A DNA stretch of 64,000 nucleotides from Timema cristinae. Lineage: Eukaryota > Arthropoda > Insecta > Phasmatodea > Timematidae. How positions within the stretch are numbered: position 1 is the first letter of the stretch; each line of letters opens with the position of its first letter. Positions 44,330 to 55,894 of this stretch are shown here, one piece after another. The notes under the pieces are model-generated. The model was not told where the DNA came from, did no database searches, and saw only the letters and a list, made by a program, of their open reading frames with translations. A program made the position numbers and the translations under genes. The stretch lies in NCBI GenBank assembly GCA_039000515.1, contig JBCFYV010000012.1, forward strand, positions 38,661,671 through 38,725,670, read 5' to 3'.

Positions 44330-45235
44330 TAAGTTTAGTTTGTAATATTTAATAAACATTATAAGAAAGATAAAAGGGAAAGACTTACACACAAGTTTAC
44401 ACTTAAAATTGTTGTGTTCTAGAATCTGAATCTTCATTTTACTTATGAATCTCGAACTTGAATATAGATAATATAAACATAACTCGGAAATCTTACATTT
44501 CTATGATTTTTTCTTCATATCCAATTTTGTCAACATATAAACTAGCAAATTAATGGTATGTAGTCTGTGGTTGTTAATATTGCCCAATAATTGTGGCTAA
44601 ACCAACCTATGAAAAAAATTCACATTTTTTTAAAATCTCAAATTTAAATTTTTATTAATTCCTTTTATCTCAAATATTCTTAAAGGCAGATACCTCCTTA
44701 AGAAGGAGCTTTACATTTGAAGGGACAACAGTGCGAAATCAGTTTTAATAAAGTATTATTTTAAATATTAATAACTTAATTATTACTAACTTAAAAAATT
44801 AGTATTGTTATTAAGAACGAATATTTTGTAATATTTTCAAAGAATATTTGCGAATTATATAATTTAAAGGACTTTAAATTAAAAATGTGAATGTGTTTTA
44901 GGACAGAAAAATCTACGAATCATGTGTCCTAACACCAAAAAGTTATTTGTTTCAATCCATTTTTGGGATCTACTTTAGCCATAGTTTTTGTGAAACCGGC
45001 CACAAAATACCAAGTCCAAAAAAATTTATTGTCATATCCATAGGAAATTCAGAATACTCATAATTAGCCTTATTATAGTAATAACATAATTGATTTTTAT
45101 TTATGGCTCATATTAACTAAATAAATAATCTCAAAAACTTTTAAGATTTTGCACAATGTTCTAAATTAGGTCCTAACCTAGGTCCCTTATACAATTTTTC
45201 CAACCAAGTCATATCACCCACTTAAGTTGGCCGCA
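44330..45235. other. UTP3 intron 4, nothing recognised
   Basis: AT-rich intron without identified repeats. Confidence 0.4.
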
Positions 45236-45390
45236 TTTAATAACGCTTATTGGGTAGCTAGAGATAAAGATGGAATTTAAATTAAATGTACCCACATTTG
45301 CATGGAGGATAAGAGAGAAACAATTTAGAAAACACACTCTCATTGCACCGAACCTTGACCTCACTGTAACCAGAAAACCAGAACCCGATA
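45236..45390 (-). mobile_element. degenerate SINE family B-like fragment
   Basis: AATGTACCCACATTTGCATG and GGATAAGAGAGAAACAATTT match the SINE body; both ends are poorly preserved. Confidence 0.5.
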
Positions 45391-45616
45391 TTTAGTTACA
45401 TGCCTATTGATCCGAGTATAAAGTGACTTGCCCAAATCGGCTGTTTTTGGTCCATATACCAATTATTTTGATCAAATAAAAGGTGTATCTCTTCAACTCA
45501 ATTTGGTTAGTAATAGTAGTTACATTAGAGTGTTAATGGCTATTTTTTGTATGTTTGGTGTTCATAGAAAAATGCTACTAGTTTATATACTAAAATTATT
45601 TGTTTAAATAAATCCT

Positions 45617-45912
45617 ATAGTAAAGGAAATTGATAAAACTAAACAAAAAGGAAAAATAAACTACTAAGAATAAATTTGATGAAGAAAGCCCACCTAGGGA
45701 AGAGGAAAAATGTGGGAAGAATCCAATGCACAAAGGTGACATCTTCTTCCTTTCTTCTGTCTTCTATAGTAGAAGTAGTCACACACACATTTTAAACACA
45801 AATAAAATAATATTTCTGCATTGTTGCCTTTATCAAACACAAAGAGGAAGAGAGTACAAATAACACAAACAACAATGCCGAAATATTATTTTATTTGTGT
45901 TAAAATGTGTGT
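45617..45912. mobile_element. foldback FB1, truncated copy
   Basis: Left arm complete (AGTAAAGGAAATTGATAAA through TTGCCTTTATCAAACACAAA), right arm only about 40 bases (ACAATGCCGAAATATTATTT). The two arms meet directly without the usual central region. In UTP3 intron 4. Confidence 0.8.
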
Positions 45913-47163
45913 GCTTTCCTTTATCCATGACTTGCACGTGCGCTTTTTATAATAATGATATCCTACATCTTGGGATCATAGCTGGAGAGAAATAATTCCT
46001 ACTTAGTCAGCAATAAGGGAGAAGTTATTTTTTATAACTGATCACTAATTGCCAGATGGAAACATGCAACAGACGAGAGCTGAAGCTCAATGTGTAGCTA
46101 GAGCAGACATTATTCAGTCTATTGGAGTTCTTACTTGAGACTCTGTGTTTCATTGTAATGGTCTGAGATTAGTTTCATTTATTGAATCAAAATGTAGAAC
46201 CGCAATGTAAAGTTAAGAGACATCAGTCATCACCAGTGTGAGCATGCTAATTTTTGTTTTTCCAAAAAATAACATTCTAAAGCATTTAAAAACTATATAT
46301 GAATCTTATTTCATGCAGTGATAAAATAAGATAAATCGAACCCAATTTATTTTAATAGCTGAGGTAACAGACAACATATTGTGACATGAAGAGATAACAG
46401 CAATAACAACATTATTCAAATAGAAAGTTTAATTTCCAAAGTACAGTGAGCTACACGCAGATTTGCCATTAATATTTATATGTGGGGAACATTTGTGTTA
46501 TATATATATTTGCCACCTTACATGGGGCTTGGTGGTGTGTTCCAATATTTTAAAAAAAACTATTTTAAGACAGACATATTGCAACAAGAGGCTGTCCTTA
46601 AATTACGTAAGAGTTTTTTTGGATTTGGGTGTTTCATTATTTTCTTGTAAGGAGGTCATAATCTATCATATGTAAGGTTTTTCTTATCAATGTTTATGAT
46701 AAGACAAAATTAAAAAAAGTTAGAAAATAAATATAAGCATTAAAAAAATCACTTTCCCATATTTAATTGACTCACTGAAAATTTAAGTATTCTAAAACTT
46801 CATATCACTCGCATTATTACCAATCCTTATATCTAAAATAACCAAACATTTAGTATAATCAAATTTACCAAGCCGTTAAGAATACATATAATGGGGTGAA
46901 GAGGTATGCTGGACAATCTCATGACCCCTTATAAGGTAGTAGCAGGAGTTGAAATTCATGAAATAAAGCCCTATGTAACTTTAAGGATGGCCCCCTATTA
47001 ATATGTTTCAATTACCTTCACAGCATTAAGATTACATTTGTTACATTCAATTGACGCCCTTCGCAGGGCACTCACGTAATATCTCTTCTCAAAATGCTTC
47101 AACTATATTTAAATTTGTTCAAATGAGCGACTATCGGTGAATCTTGCTATGTTCTATTTCCAG
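45913..47163. other. UTP3 intron 4, distal part
   Basis: AT-rich, no feature supported. Confidence 0.4.
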
Positions 47164-47328
47164 TTATTGCACCAACATATCATTCTACCTGCTTTTGAAG
47201 GCTCGTAGGATATCCGTACAGTCCCATCCAGTGGTGCGCAGACTGTACCAGTACAGGCAACTTCTCAAACAACTGGAGCCTGTGGACCAGGAGGTCATGA
47301 CATCACAGATCGACACAATCTTGAAACT
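47164..47328 (+). CDS. UTP3: UTP3/SAS10, coding exon 5
   Basis: Residues 221-275 plus two bases. Acceptor TCTATTTCCAG; the first base completes the Asn codon from exon 4. Encodes YCTNISFYLLLKARRISVQS, HPVVRRLYQYRQLLKQLEPV and DQEVMTSQIDTILK, the helical core of the Sas10/Utp3/C1D domain ('SHPV..RL..YR.LL.QLE'). I end it at AAACT|GTGGAA because that weak GT site is the one that keeps phase 2 with exon 6; the frame otherwise runs to a stop at 47357. Confidence 0.9.
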
Positions 47329-47499
47329 GTGGAAATGGGGCTTCGATCACACCTGCTGATGGGAATGGTCAACAAGATTCTACTAAGTAATTGCTATTAG
47401 GCTAGCTGGATTCAGATTCAATATTTCCAAATGTTGCACAGCTAGGTTTTTTCCCTCCTTTTTTAGGCTAGAACTATTTAAATTAGCTATTCTTATTCT

Positions 47500-47730
47500 T
47501 CTTATGATCTCCTCATTGCATTAATCTCATAAGAAAGGGCGAGATGTTATGGTCACGTGATGAAAATTGAAAAGGAAAGGATTCCAAGGAGAAGGATGGA
47601 GATTAAGTATGTAGAAAAATACAGCAAGGGAGACTAAGAGAGATGGAGGGAGAAAGTTACAATAAGTGTGAGGCATTTTACTAAACTGACCAGTCACAGG
47701 CCAGCAACAATTATAGATGATTAATTTAGT
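47500..47730 (+). pseudogene. LINE 3' end (type 2)
   Basis: RYGHVMKIEKERIPRRRMEI and later a WREK segment are the C-terminal 'WYGHVMRM..E.IP' motif of non-LTR ORF2 proteins, followed by the 3' UTR-like ACTGACCAGTCACAGGCCAG. 5'-truncated, with a stop. In UTP3 intron 5. Related copies at 57430 and 60792. Confidence 0.65.
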
Positions 47731-47999
47731 AAAACAAATGGGGTTTGTGAATATCTCTTTTTGAACTAAAGCTTATGAAAACCATAAATTAAAGTTAGTG
47801 CTATAGTTTTAATTTTCACCTTTTTAAAATTCTAAATGGAGCCAAATATATGAGAAGATAAAAATCAAAACTCATTTAACTGGTTGGGCAATATATTTGA
47901 GCAAATGGAACACAACGAACTGACTCCAGCATTACTTACTTTTTCTATAGATATATTACTTGCTCTATAGCACTAGGAACTTGAAAGTTCATTGCAGCG

Positions 48000-48225
48000 C
48001 TTACAAAAATGTGCCCCCTACTTGAGCTAGCTCCATCCAGTAGCGCTCATTACATACTATATCTTTCAGGTCCATTCTAATGCTAAACTCTCATCTGCGA
48101 TTAGGTCTTTCCAATGGTCTCTTCCCTTTGGGTTTGTCGGTCAGTTTATAACATGGTTCTAGATTTCTCATACACACTGCATATCCTGCCCACCATAATC
48201 TATGGCTGATATCAACAATATGATA
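48000..48225 (-). pseudogene. LINE 3' end (type 3)
   Basis: Minus translation: LWWAGYAVCMRNLEPCYK, KPKGKRPLERPNRR, IRMDLKDIVCNERYWMELAQ, the well-known 'WAGHVARM...GKRPLGRPR...MDLKEIG' end of a LINE ORF2. Same type as the copy at 63650. Confidence 0.7.
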
Positions 48226-48229
48226 TACG

Positions 48230-49015
48230 GTATGTTTAATCATTATGTAACATCCTCATCCCAAAGCCATTCTTTTAGACAATATCTTCCTGCACTTGTT
48301 TCGAAACACTATTATAATTTGTTTAACAAAGAACCTGTGAAATTATGTTTATATTCAAAGTTTACTTCTGCATTGTTCAACATAAAATTTAACAATGAGT
48401 TCAATTAGATATAGAAAATTTAAGATATTTTATACATCTCTTGAAGATTTTGTTTACTACAGGTGGTTTTGAAGTTGTATATCAAATCAAATGGGTGTTG
48501 AATAGGTATGGATGATATTGATTCTTTGCTTCTTCGATTCGGCCAAGAACCATAGTCAAGTTTGGTTCCAAAAAGTTATTATTATAAGTTGTTTTTTTAC
48601 CTAACCAAGCCATAACAATCTTAAATAATACATACACTTAATAAAATATATTTATGTTATGTAAAAACAGTTTACAATTTTCTATTCAACATTTTCATAC
48701 CAAACACATTTTAATGGATTTTAGAATAGGTATTTCTTTATCAGAATATTTTATAAGTTAGTGTGTGGGTTTGAAAGAGACATAGGTGTTTAAGAGCCCA
48801 TCTCACTCCACAGATAACATATAACTTATTACTAGGGGAGACGGGATCCCGAACCCTCGGGAAAATGTCGGGAATTTATCCATTCCCCTATCAACAGTTA
48901 TTTGTTAGGTTCAACAATGCGAGAGAGCTTGAGCTTAGTGCATAGAAATGCCAAGATCAACTATTTATGAGCATCAGCCTGTCTTTTTTTAGCAACCAAA
49001 CAAAGAGTAGAGATT
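48230..49015. other. UTP3 intron 5, nothing recognised
   Basis: AT-rich, no feature supported. Confidence 0.4.
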
Positions 49016-49310
49016 ACAGGGCTGTTAAACAAAGAACCTTTAAGGGGTGTCATTTCCAGAGAACATTAAAGGGGCTTTAAACAAAAGGAGTTTCAGGTGG
49101 TTTCATACCAAAATAATATTCAAGGCGTTTAAAACTTAGATAAGCTTTAAAGATGTTTCAAACCTAGAGAACATTTAGGGGGTTTAATAACATAAGAATA
49201 TTTAAGGGGTTTTAGACATAAAGAATATTTAAGGTGTTTCAAACCTAGATAGCCTTTAAGAGGTGTTAAAATAGAAAGAACATTTAAGATTTTAGAGGAC
49301 ATTTAAGAAT
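49016..49310. repeat. ~30-bp tandem repeat (minisatellite)
   Basis: About ten diverged units on the theme 'AGAGAACATTTAAGGGGTTTTAAACCT'-like, for example GAACCTTTAAGGGGTGTCAT, GAACATTTAGGGGGTTTAAT and GAATATTTAAGGGGTTTTAG. Tandem, no distinct spacers. Confidence 0.75.
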
Positions 49311-49879
49311 GGTAAAAAAATGTATTCTTATTTTGCACTCTTCAATAAGTAGTTAAATATAAAACCCAATTTTCAAAAGAGATTAACTAATAAATATAAT
49401 ATATGAAAATTAATTATCACTTTGTATTATTCATTATTTGTTCAAAATTTAGCTATTTGTTTCAATTTAAAATGCTATCTGCATACCCCTATTTATATTG
49501 TTTTTATGAAATGTAATGTGTGTTATATTTAATAATGCAATGATTTTACAAGTATTACCGTATTAGTATAAAAACAATTTCTATTTTTAATCTAGAATTA
49601 ATTTAAAGCATCATGTTTATAATTTCCCGTTCCGGTCCTTATCCCGAAATTTTGACTCATTTCTCATTCTGTTCCCGTCCCGATATAAAAATGTCATTTC
49701 TGTCCATCCCTACTTATTACATTTCTTAACAATTGTCACAACATAGTGTGATAACCTGAGGTAGTCACAGAATGGCCACTGATCGGGAAAACCGAAAATT
49801 ATCCTTGAATTTGATACATCAAAAAAATAACTTGAATTTTGCTATCTGATGGGAATTTGGTAAGAACCACTTTAAATGG

Positions 49880-50140
49880 CCGCCAGGAACATACAAATTT
49901 TTAAAAAAAAATTGCTAGGGATGGATCACTCTAAATGTATTTCAGATGCATCTTATCTACTAAAATTTTCCAGCCACAAACTACTTCATAAAGTTTAGAG
50001 GCATCTAATTTATAAAAAAAAAATCAAGGTGAGGATCACTCTGAATATTTTCTAGGGGTATCCAAATTTGTGATATTTTCTGAGAGAGGACTGCTTCAAA
50101 TATCTTGGAGGGGTACGTTTTAACAATACTTGCTAAGGTA
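49880..50140. repeat. ~56-bp tandem repeat, inverted relative to 5535-6065
   Basis: About four units containing GAGGATCACTCTGAATATTT and TTAGAGGCATCTAATTT. Reverse-complemented they match the first-block units (AAATTAGATGCCTCTAAA; AGAGTGATCCTC). Confidence 0.7.
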
Positions 50141-50825
50141 AAAAAAATTAGTCTGTGTTCAACACACCTTTTACAAAAATATTCATTAAGAATAATTTGT
50201 TCAAAGTATCACAACCAAAGTAAAAGACTTTAAAAAATCGGGAAAATTATTTATTTATTGTGCCAGAAAAACTGGGAACTAAGCTGGAATTTAATTCTAA
50301 AATTTGAGTGGCCACCCTGATTCATTAGTGAACAGTAGAGCTACATTTTAAAAATTACAACAAAATTGAAAAATAATAATTTATAATGAAAAAACTACCT
50401 CATGGATCCTAATTTCACTGCTGTCGAGTGAAGAATGCAGAACACTCTCAATAATTCTGGTTAAACTCCTATGGTTGAGTTAATTTACTTTGATTAAGAT
50501 TAGTCTTTGTGAGCAAGTGGTATTAAGAACGATGGAGTAAAGTATTCAAACCAGATTCGGTAAAATTTTGGAACCAATCTGTCTCCAATGTTGACTTTTG
50601 ATTTTAACTTTTCAAAACTTTGCACACCCAAAAAATATTCTGCTTAAATGCATTTTGAGCGATATATGTTCTCCAATGCTATGTCTCCTTAACTTTTCCT
50701 TACTTTTCTTCCTCCACCAGAATTAATCCTTTGACCATTTTTATTATGATATTGGGGATTTTACTATGTTTTTAATAATTTATTATTTTTAATGACATTG
50801 TGTTGCCTCACTGTTAAACCTCAAC

Positions 50826-50838
50826 CTCAACTATAATA

Positions 50839-50869
<31 letters not shown>

Positions 50870-50871
50870 TT
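50826..50871. repeat. (TAA)n microsatellite
   Basis: ATAATAATAATAATAATAAT run in UTP3 intron 5, not attached to a recognisable SINE. Confidence 0.8.
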
Positions 50872-50919
50872 GTGACATTGTAACAACTAGAGTTTTATTC
50901 AAATTGTGACATTCCACAG

Positions 50920-51074
50920 AGCAAAGTCGCGCAAACTACTGAGGCTGTTATCCAAGTCTCAAACTCAGAAAGTGGGCTCAGAGGACATTGAAGCTGTACA
51001 TCCTCCAGTAAAGAAGAGTAAGCTTGTAGAAATGGAGCAAGATGCTGATTTAAACTCTCAACCTGAGGAGGAAG
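50920..51074 (+). CDS. UTP3: UTP3/SAS10, coding exon 6
   Basis: Residues 276-327 plus one base. Acceptor TGACATTCCACAG, donor GGAAG|GTAAGC (phase 1). Encodes AKSRKLLRLLSKSQTQKVGS, EDIEAVHPPVKKSKLVEMEQ and DADLNSQPEEE: a basic start and an acidic, low-complexity linker between the Utp3/C1D domain and the C-terminal domain. The linker is poorly conserved in the family, so this exon rests mainly on splice phase and composition. Confidence 0.85.
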
Positions 51075-51284
51075 GTAAGCCAGAATTATTTGATCACATG
51101 ACAAACAAGGAGCTGGATTATTTCTGTGTGAATATAAGATTTTCAATTTCAAATTAAATATCTATTATGTCTTGGATTTTTTTTAATCAAATCCAAATTT
51201 AGTATGTTATGACTAAAATATTTTGAATATATATTGATAATAGAATTAATCATTTCCTAATGGTTTCGAAATGTACAATAAGAC

Positions 51285-51823
51285 AGTGTAGAAACACTAC
51301 AATAATGTAAAGTAAGTGATATTGAAGGAAGCCAACCTGAAAGTTTAATTAGGTTAGTCCTAGATACAAACACACACTTCTCTCTTCTTTTCTTACTACA
51401 CTTTTACACTTCCCACTTCTTAAAACTTCCATGGTTACACATTGTTTTGAAATTTCGGAAATATTCCTTTTTCATATGAAGAGGCACATTAAAAAAACAA
51501 AGAAAGACATAATCTGAAACTACATGCTTCTTGAATAATTTGAGTTTTCAGTTATATTTCTAATTATTCAAGAAGCATGTAGTTCTAGATCATGTTTTTA
51601 TTCATGTTGTGTGTGTTTTAACGTGTTTCTTCAAATGAAAAAGGAATAATTGGAAAAGTCAAAGCAATGTGCAACTGTGGAAGTTTGAAAAAGTGGGAAG
51701 TGTAAAAGTGTAAGAAGAAATGAAATGAGAAGTGTTTGTTCACATTTAGGTCTAACCTAACTACCCTTTCAGGCTGACTTCCTTCACAATCACTTTACAT
51801 TATTGTACAGTGTTTTTTACACT
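51285..51823. mobile_element. foldback element (family FB2)
   Basis: Inverted arms of about 240 bp: AACACTACAATAATGTAAAG / CTTTACATTATTGTACAGTG, GAAGGAAGCCAACCTGAAAG / CTTTCAGGCTGACTTCC, ACTTTTACACTTCCCACTT / AAGTGGGAAGTGTAAAAGT, and CTACATGCTTCTTGAATAAT / ATTATTCAAGAAGCATGTAG at the centre. No coding capacity and no clear duplication. In UTP3 intron 6. Unrelated in sequence to FB1. Confidence 0.85.
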
Positions 51824-52024
51824 TTCTAATATACATACTAAATATTTTATGAGATGTTTTTAGTTAAAATAAAATATAAATATGGATTTATGTTGTTTTT
51901 TTAATTTTCTGATAAGTTTGTCAACTACTTTGATTTTAATTTAGGTTAGTGTTAGTTATTTAAAAAGTTTAATCAGTTTGAAGTTTAACTTTAATTGGAA
52001 ATTTATGTTAAATTATGTGATTTT

Positions 52025-52765
52025 ATAATCATGGAAATTGAAAAATCATAAAAGATAAACTAATTAAGTGAAAACTGAGTGAAGAAAACCCACCTAGGGA
52101 AAAAGAAAAGAAAAAAATGTGGGAAGAATTCACTGCTCAAATGTGACATCTTCTTCCTGGTTCATGATGTATTTTCCTATGCTCGCACCCCAAAAGAGTG
52201 CAACACTTCTTAACTCGGTGGGAACTGACTCACGAATGGACTACCAAGTCAAGATTACCACCAGGCCTCTATAGACGATAGTTTTTATCTACCTGAAATA
52301 CTTAAGATTGTATATTTTCTTTGCCTTTAAGTTTATTTTCAAAAGGTATTATTTTTTATTTATTTTTAGTTAGTCATTTATAAAAATATTTAAATTACTT
52401 TTATTTTTTATTCAAATAGTTATTTATTCTACTGTTAAAAATGTGAGAATTTTTATTTTACTCCAACTTCAGTTTACCATAGTGTTTTAAACAGTTTATC
52501 AAAATTAAGATGCAGTAGAACCTAGGCTGTTTTTCTCTAAATTTTTGAGAAAGGCAATAATGTTTAATTGTGTAAATAACTTTCTACTGTTTAAGCCAGA
52601 AGAAAGGAAGATGTCACATTTGTGCATTGGATTCTTTCCAAATTATTCTTCTTTCCTATGGGAACTTTCTTCACTCAATTTTAACTTAATTAGTTTATTT
52701 TTCTTTATTTTTTCACTTTTCATTATTGTATAGTAATTTAGACACTGGGCCTCCTCTCCAAAAAA
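52025..52765. mobile_element. foldback FB1, diverged copy
   Basis: Left arm (AACCCACCTAGGG, ATGTGACATCTTCTTCCT) and right arm (AGGAAGATGTCACATTTGTG, GCCTCCTCTCC end). Unlike 58519 it keeps the inner block TGGACTACCAAGTCAAGATT also seen at about 16650. In UTP3 intron 6. Confidence 0.75.
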
Positions 52766-53139
52766 TTAAATTCTGTCTAATCCGAACCCAGAATCTATTT
52801 GGATATTAAATTTTGATGCTTCACACAGGCTTAAGATAAATGTTTGTGTATGTGAACTGTTACTACTATGTTTAAGAAGGTGAATATTACAATTCATTAA
52901 AACGCATAGTGTAAAATTTAAGTGTAATTTGAGGTATATTAGTGTGACTAACAAGAAGATATTTAACAGTTAGTTTAAGCTATAATTGAAGATCATAGTT
53001 ATATAAGTGCCCCTTCTTTACTGTGGATAGAGAATGGGTAAAACCATTTTAATGTTTACAACCCATCCTAACCTTACAGGCCTTTTCAGTCTTTTGTATC
53101 AGCTTAACAGCATACTATCAGTGCATATGTTATTCTTGT

Positions 53140-53260
53140 TAGTCCCGCTCATACTTTAGGCTAGGATACCTACATCTTTCTCCTTTCTTTTATCATTCTA
53201 GCTACCACCTTGGTCTGTAGTAGTAGAGTAGACTACACACATATTTCTACTAATCCGTAG
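53140..53260 (-). mobile_element. LINE 3' end fragment (type 2), short
   Basis: AGGATACCTACATCTTTCTC matches the end of the copy at 57430 (AGGATACCTACATCTTC). Short and diverged. Confidence 0.4.
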
Positions 53261-54025
53261 CCAGTATTTGTATGCAATGCTTTGGAAGCCAAATGTCTTT
53301 CATAATTTTACAATGTTAAAAAGGGGAGGGAAGGATGGAAATAATCTGGTATCCAGAAACACGCGCACCAATGACAACCATGAATTTCTACTTAGTAGCT
53401 ATTTTCTTTTCTATTTGTTTTATACAGTTTTAATTGATTGTCTTTGGAAGCTTTTAGTTAAATGATGACACACAAGCTAGTTTATTTAGTATTTACCATA
53501 AAATAAAAGTTGTTTTTTGCATTAAAATGTTTTAAAATTGAAGGTATTAAATTGATATACAAGACTATGTGAAAGCTTTAACATCATTTCTCATGCAATA
53601 AATATACTTTCTCAATTTAGCATTAGGCTATTACCTTAGTTCCAACCAAGATTCCAGCATACAATGCCTTGTTATACCTGTTGGCTGCCAAGCGAGTTCT
53701 TCCTAGCAACAGAAACTTGGTCGCAAACGTGAACCACTTCAGGTCTACCATAAAAATAACATTGTTTTACATTCTTGCATCCAGGTCACTAGTATTCCAT
53801 GCCATTGTTTCCCTATTTTATCCACTTACCAGTTAAATTTTTTTATATCAAATTTAAAAAAAATCTCTGTAGTCCTGAAATTAATAATAATAAAGTTTTT
53901 TTTAAATAATAAGAAGGCTCTGCAATTGGCAAAAGGGGAGTATTGGAATCAAACACCAACTGGTAACACACATTTTATCTCTTTCTAACACTTGTAAAGG
54001 AATGTGTTTTTCTCTTTTGTATCAG

Positions 54026-54201
54026 GAGATGTTGCTGAAGGTAAAAGTGTGGGGGAGGATGAAGGTGATGAGAAGAGAGCTATCACCTATAAAATGGCTA
54101 AAAACAGGGGTCTCACTCCATACCGCAAGAAAGAGCTAAGGAACCCGCGTGTAAAACACAGGATCAAGTATCGCAAGGCTAAGATACGCAGGAAGGGACA
54201 G
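54026..54201 (+). CDS. UTP3: UTP3/SAS10, coding exon 7
   Basis: Residues 328-386. Acceptor CTTTTGTATCAG, donor GGACAG|GTATAG (phase 0). Encodes [19 protein letters not shown], then [38 protein letters not shown]. The 'I.[38 protein letters not shown]' run is the signature of the Sas10 C-terminal domain (Pfam Sas10), a basic region that docks the protein in the processome (family knowledge). Confidence 0.97.
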
Positions 54202-54975
54202 GTATAGTTTAAAAATACAAACACATATATTATTTGACAAGTAGAAATGATCTCAAATACAAATCTTAAAAATTATGATAAGCGTAAAAGACTAACTTTC
54301 TGACACTGGTTTTCTGAGTTGATCAATTCTGCTTTTGTTCATATTTATTCTTAGCGTGTAGACTTAAGGTGGAAGTGTAGGAGACAGGAGTTAAGCCCAG
54401 TATTTTTGTTTAATATACAAACATTTTTTTTGGTCAAAAGAAATTAAATAGTTATCCAGAAGAAACATAGTTTAATTTTTTTCACATGCTGATATCAACA
54501 TTTCTTGAATATCCGTCAATGGGTCCTGGAATTTAATGACAACTTTTTCTCTTCATTCAAAAAGTTTATTGTTCAATGCCACTATGCTCATGGCAGATAT
54601 TAAACAACTGTTGATATCACCACAAAGAAAATACAACTCTTTGTGTTTCTACTGGAGCCATATTTCACTTATTTTTGGGCAAAAAATGGGGTTTTGGCTA
54701 TAAAAACTGCAAAAATACTGCTCTTAAGTCACATTCCCAACACCACCACCTTTAGGTCAATATTTTTGCAGTTCTTAGAGCAGAATATTTTTGGAAAATA
54801 ATAAATAAATATTTCTCTGGCAGATACTTTATTTTGATTTCCTATGGCCCAATTTTGTTATGAAGAGTCTTCCACCAGAATACTAGATGAATTCTGATGG
54901 GTAAAAAGTCTTGCAAATATTCTTCTTAAAATCAGGCAATAAATAAATATAGGACTATCAACATTTCTTGAATTT

Positions 54976-55262
54976 GACACCTTAGCTCAGTCGGTAGCGT
55001 AACTGCCTATTGAGCTAAGGGTCGCGAGTTCTATTCTCGGCATGACCGAAAAATTTATCATTGGTGAAATATGGGTTTACCCTTTCACATTGATAATTAA
55101 CGGCTAGGGACTGGATGTTGTGCCGGTCCTAGTCTTAGGTTAGATTATAGGGCATATGAAACTATGACAGGCCTAGTAGCAAGCTGGTAGTGGAAAATAT
55201 ATTGCTTGAATTAAAAACTGACCCAGACCACACACAGGCTGAAAACAATAATGCATGTAAAA
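54976..55262 (+). mobile_element. SINE family C, near full length
   Basis: tRNA-like head ACCTTAGCTCAGTCGGTAGC (A box), GAGTTCTATTCTCGGCATGA (B-box region), body GGGACTGGATGTTGTGCCGG, 3' end GGCTGAAAACAATAATGCAT. Not a functional tRNA gene: the cloverleaf continues into a SINE body shared with 63388. In UTP3 intron 7. Confidence 0.8.
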
Positions 55263-55689
55263 AGTAACAGTTCTATTTTCCATGGGCATCCTAGAATTTT
55301 ATGTGAACTTTTTCTCTTCATTTGAAAAGTTTATCGTCTAATGCCACTATTTGCATGACAGTAATATTCAAGAACTGTTGGGATTATTATATGTACAAAA
55401 TTAAACTGAATGTATCTACTTAAGCAAAATATTATTAAATCCAAAATTTGAAGTAAAACAATATATTTTTAAATTATTTTTAATTCTCAACATATCCTTG
55501 AGGATTCTAGTGATTTGAGGATTGATTCAAAGGATCTATCTGTAGGGTTTTTCTTTGATTTTATAAAGTAATTGTGTTCTACATTACACACTCCCTGCGC
55601 TAAAGTGTTCAGTTGGATTGAAACTTAGTTCTAAGCTTGGATAATAAAGATTGATTGTTTTAAAGAGATAATATCTATTTCTTTGTTCA

Positions 55690-55860
55690 GTGATAACATT
55701 GTACCTGATTCAGTGATCGAAGTCCAATCCTCTTTGGGTGTACCGAGGTGGTGTTTTTTTGTTTTTTTTTCAAAATTGTCTTTCACTCTCCCTCCACATG
55801 ATTGCGGGTACTTTTCCACTAAATCTAACCTTACTTATCCTAATATGTATGAAATAAGTT
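55690..55860 (+). mobile_element. degenerate SINE family B-like copy
   Basis: GAAGTCCAATCCTCTTTGGG (B-box-like) and the body TCCACATGATTGCGGGTACT are recognisable; the tail is lost. Confidence 0.5.
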
Positions 55861-55894
55861 ACAATGAGCAAAAAGATTAGTAACATATAAAATG

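Noticed and set aside
49016..49310. CRISPR-like array
   Set aside because: Units are diverged, directly tandem and without distinct spacers; the DNA is eukaryotic.
54976..55050. tRNA gene (TAGCTCAGTCGGTAGC head)
   Set aside because: The tRNA-like part is fused to a body repeated at 63388 and 43540, its arms do not pair well and no 3' terminator follows. It is a SINE head.
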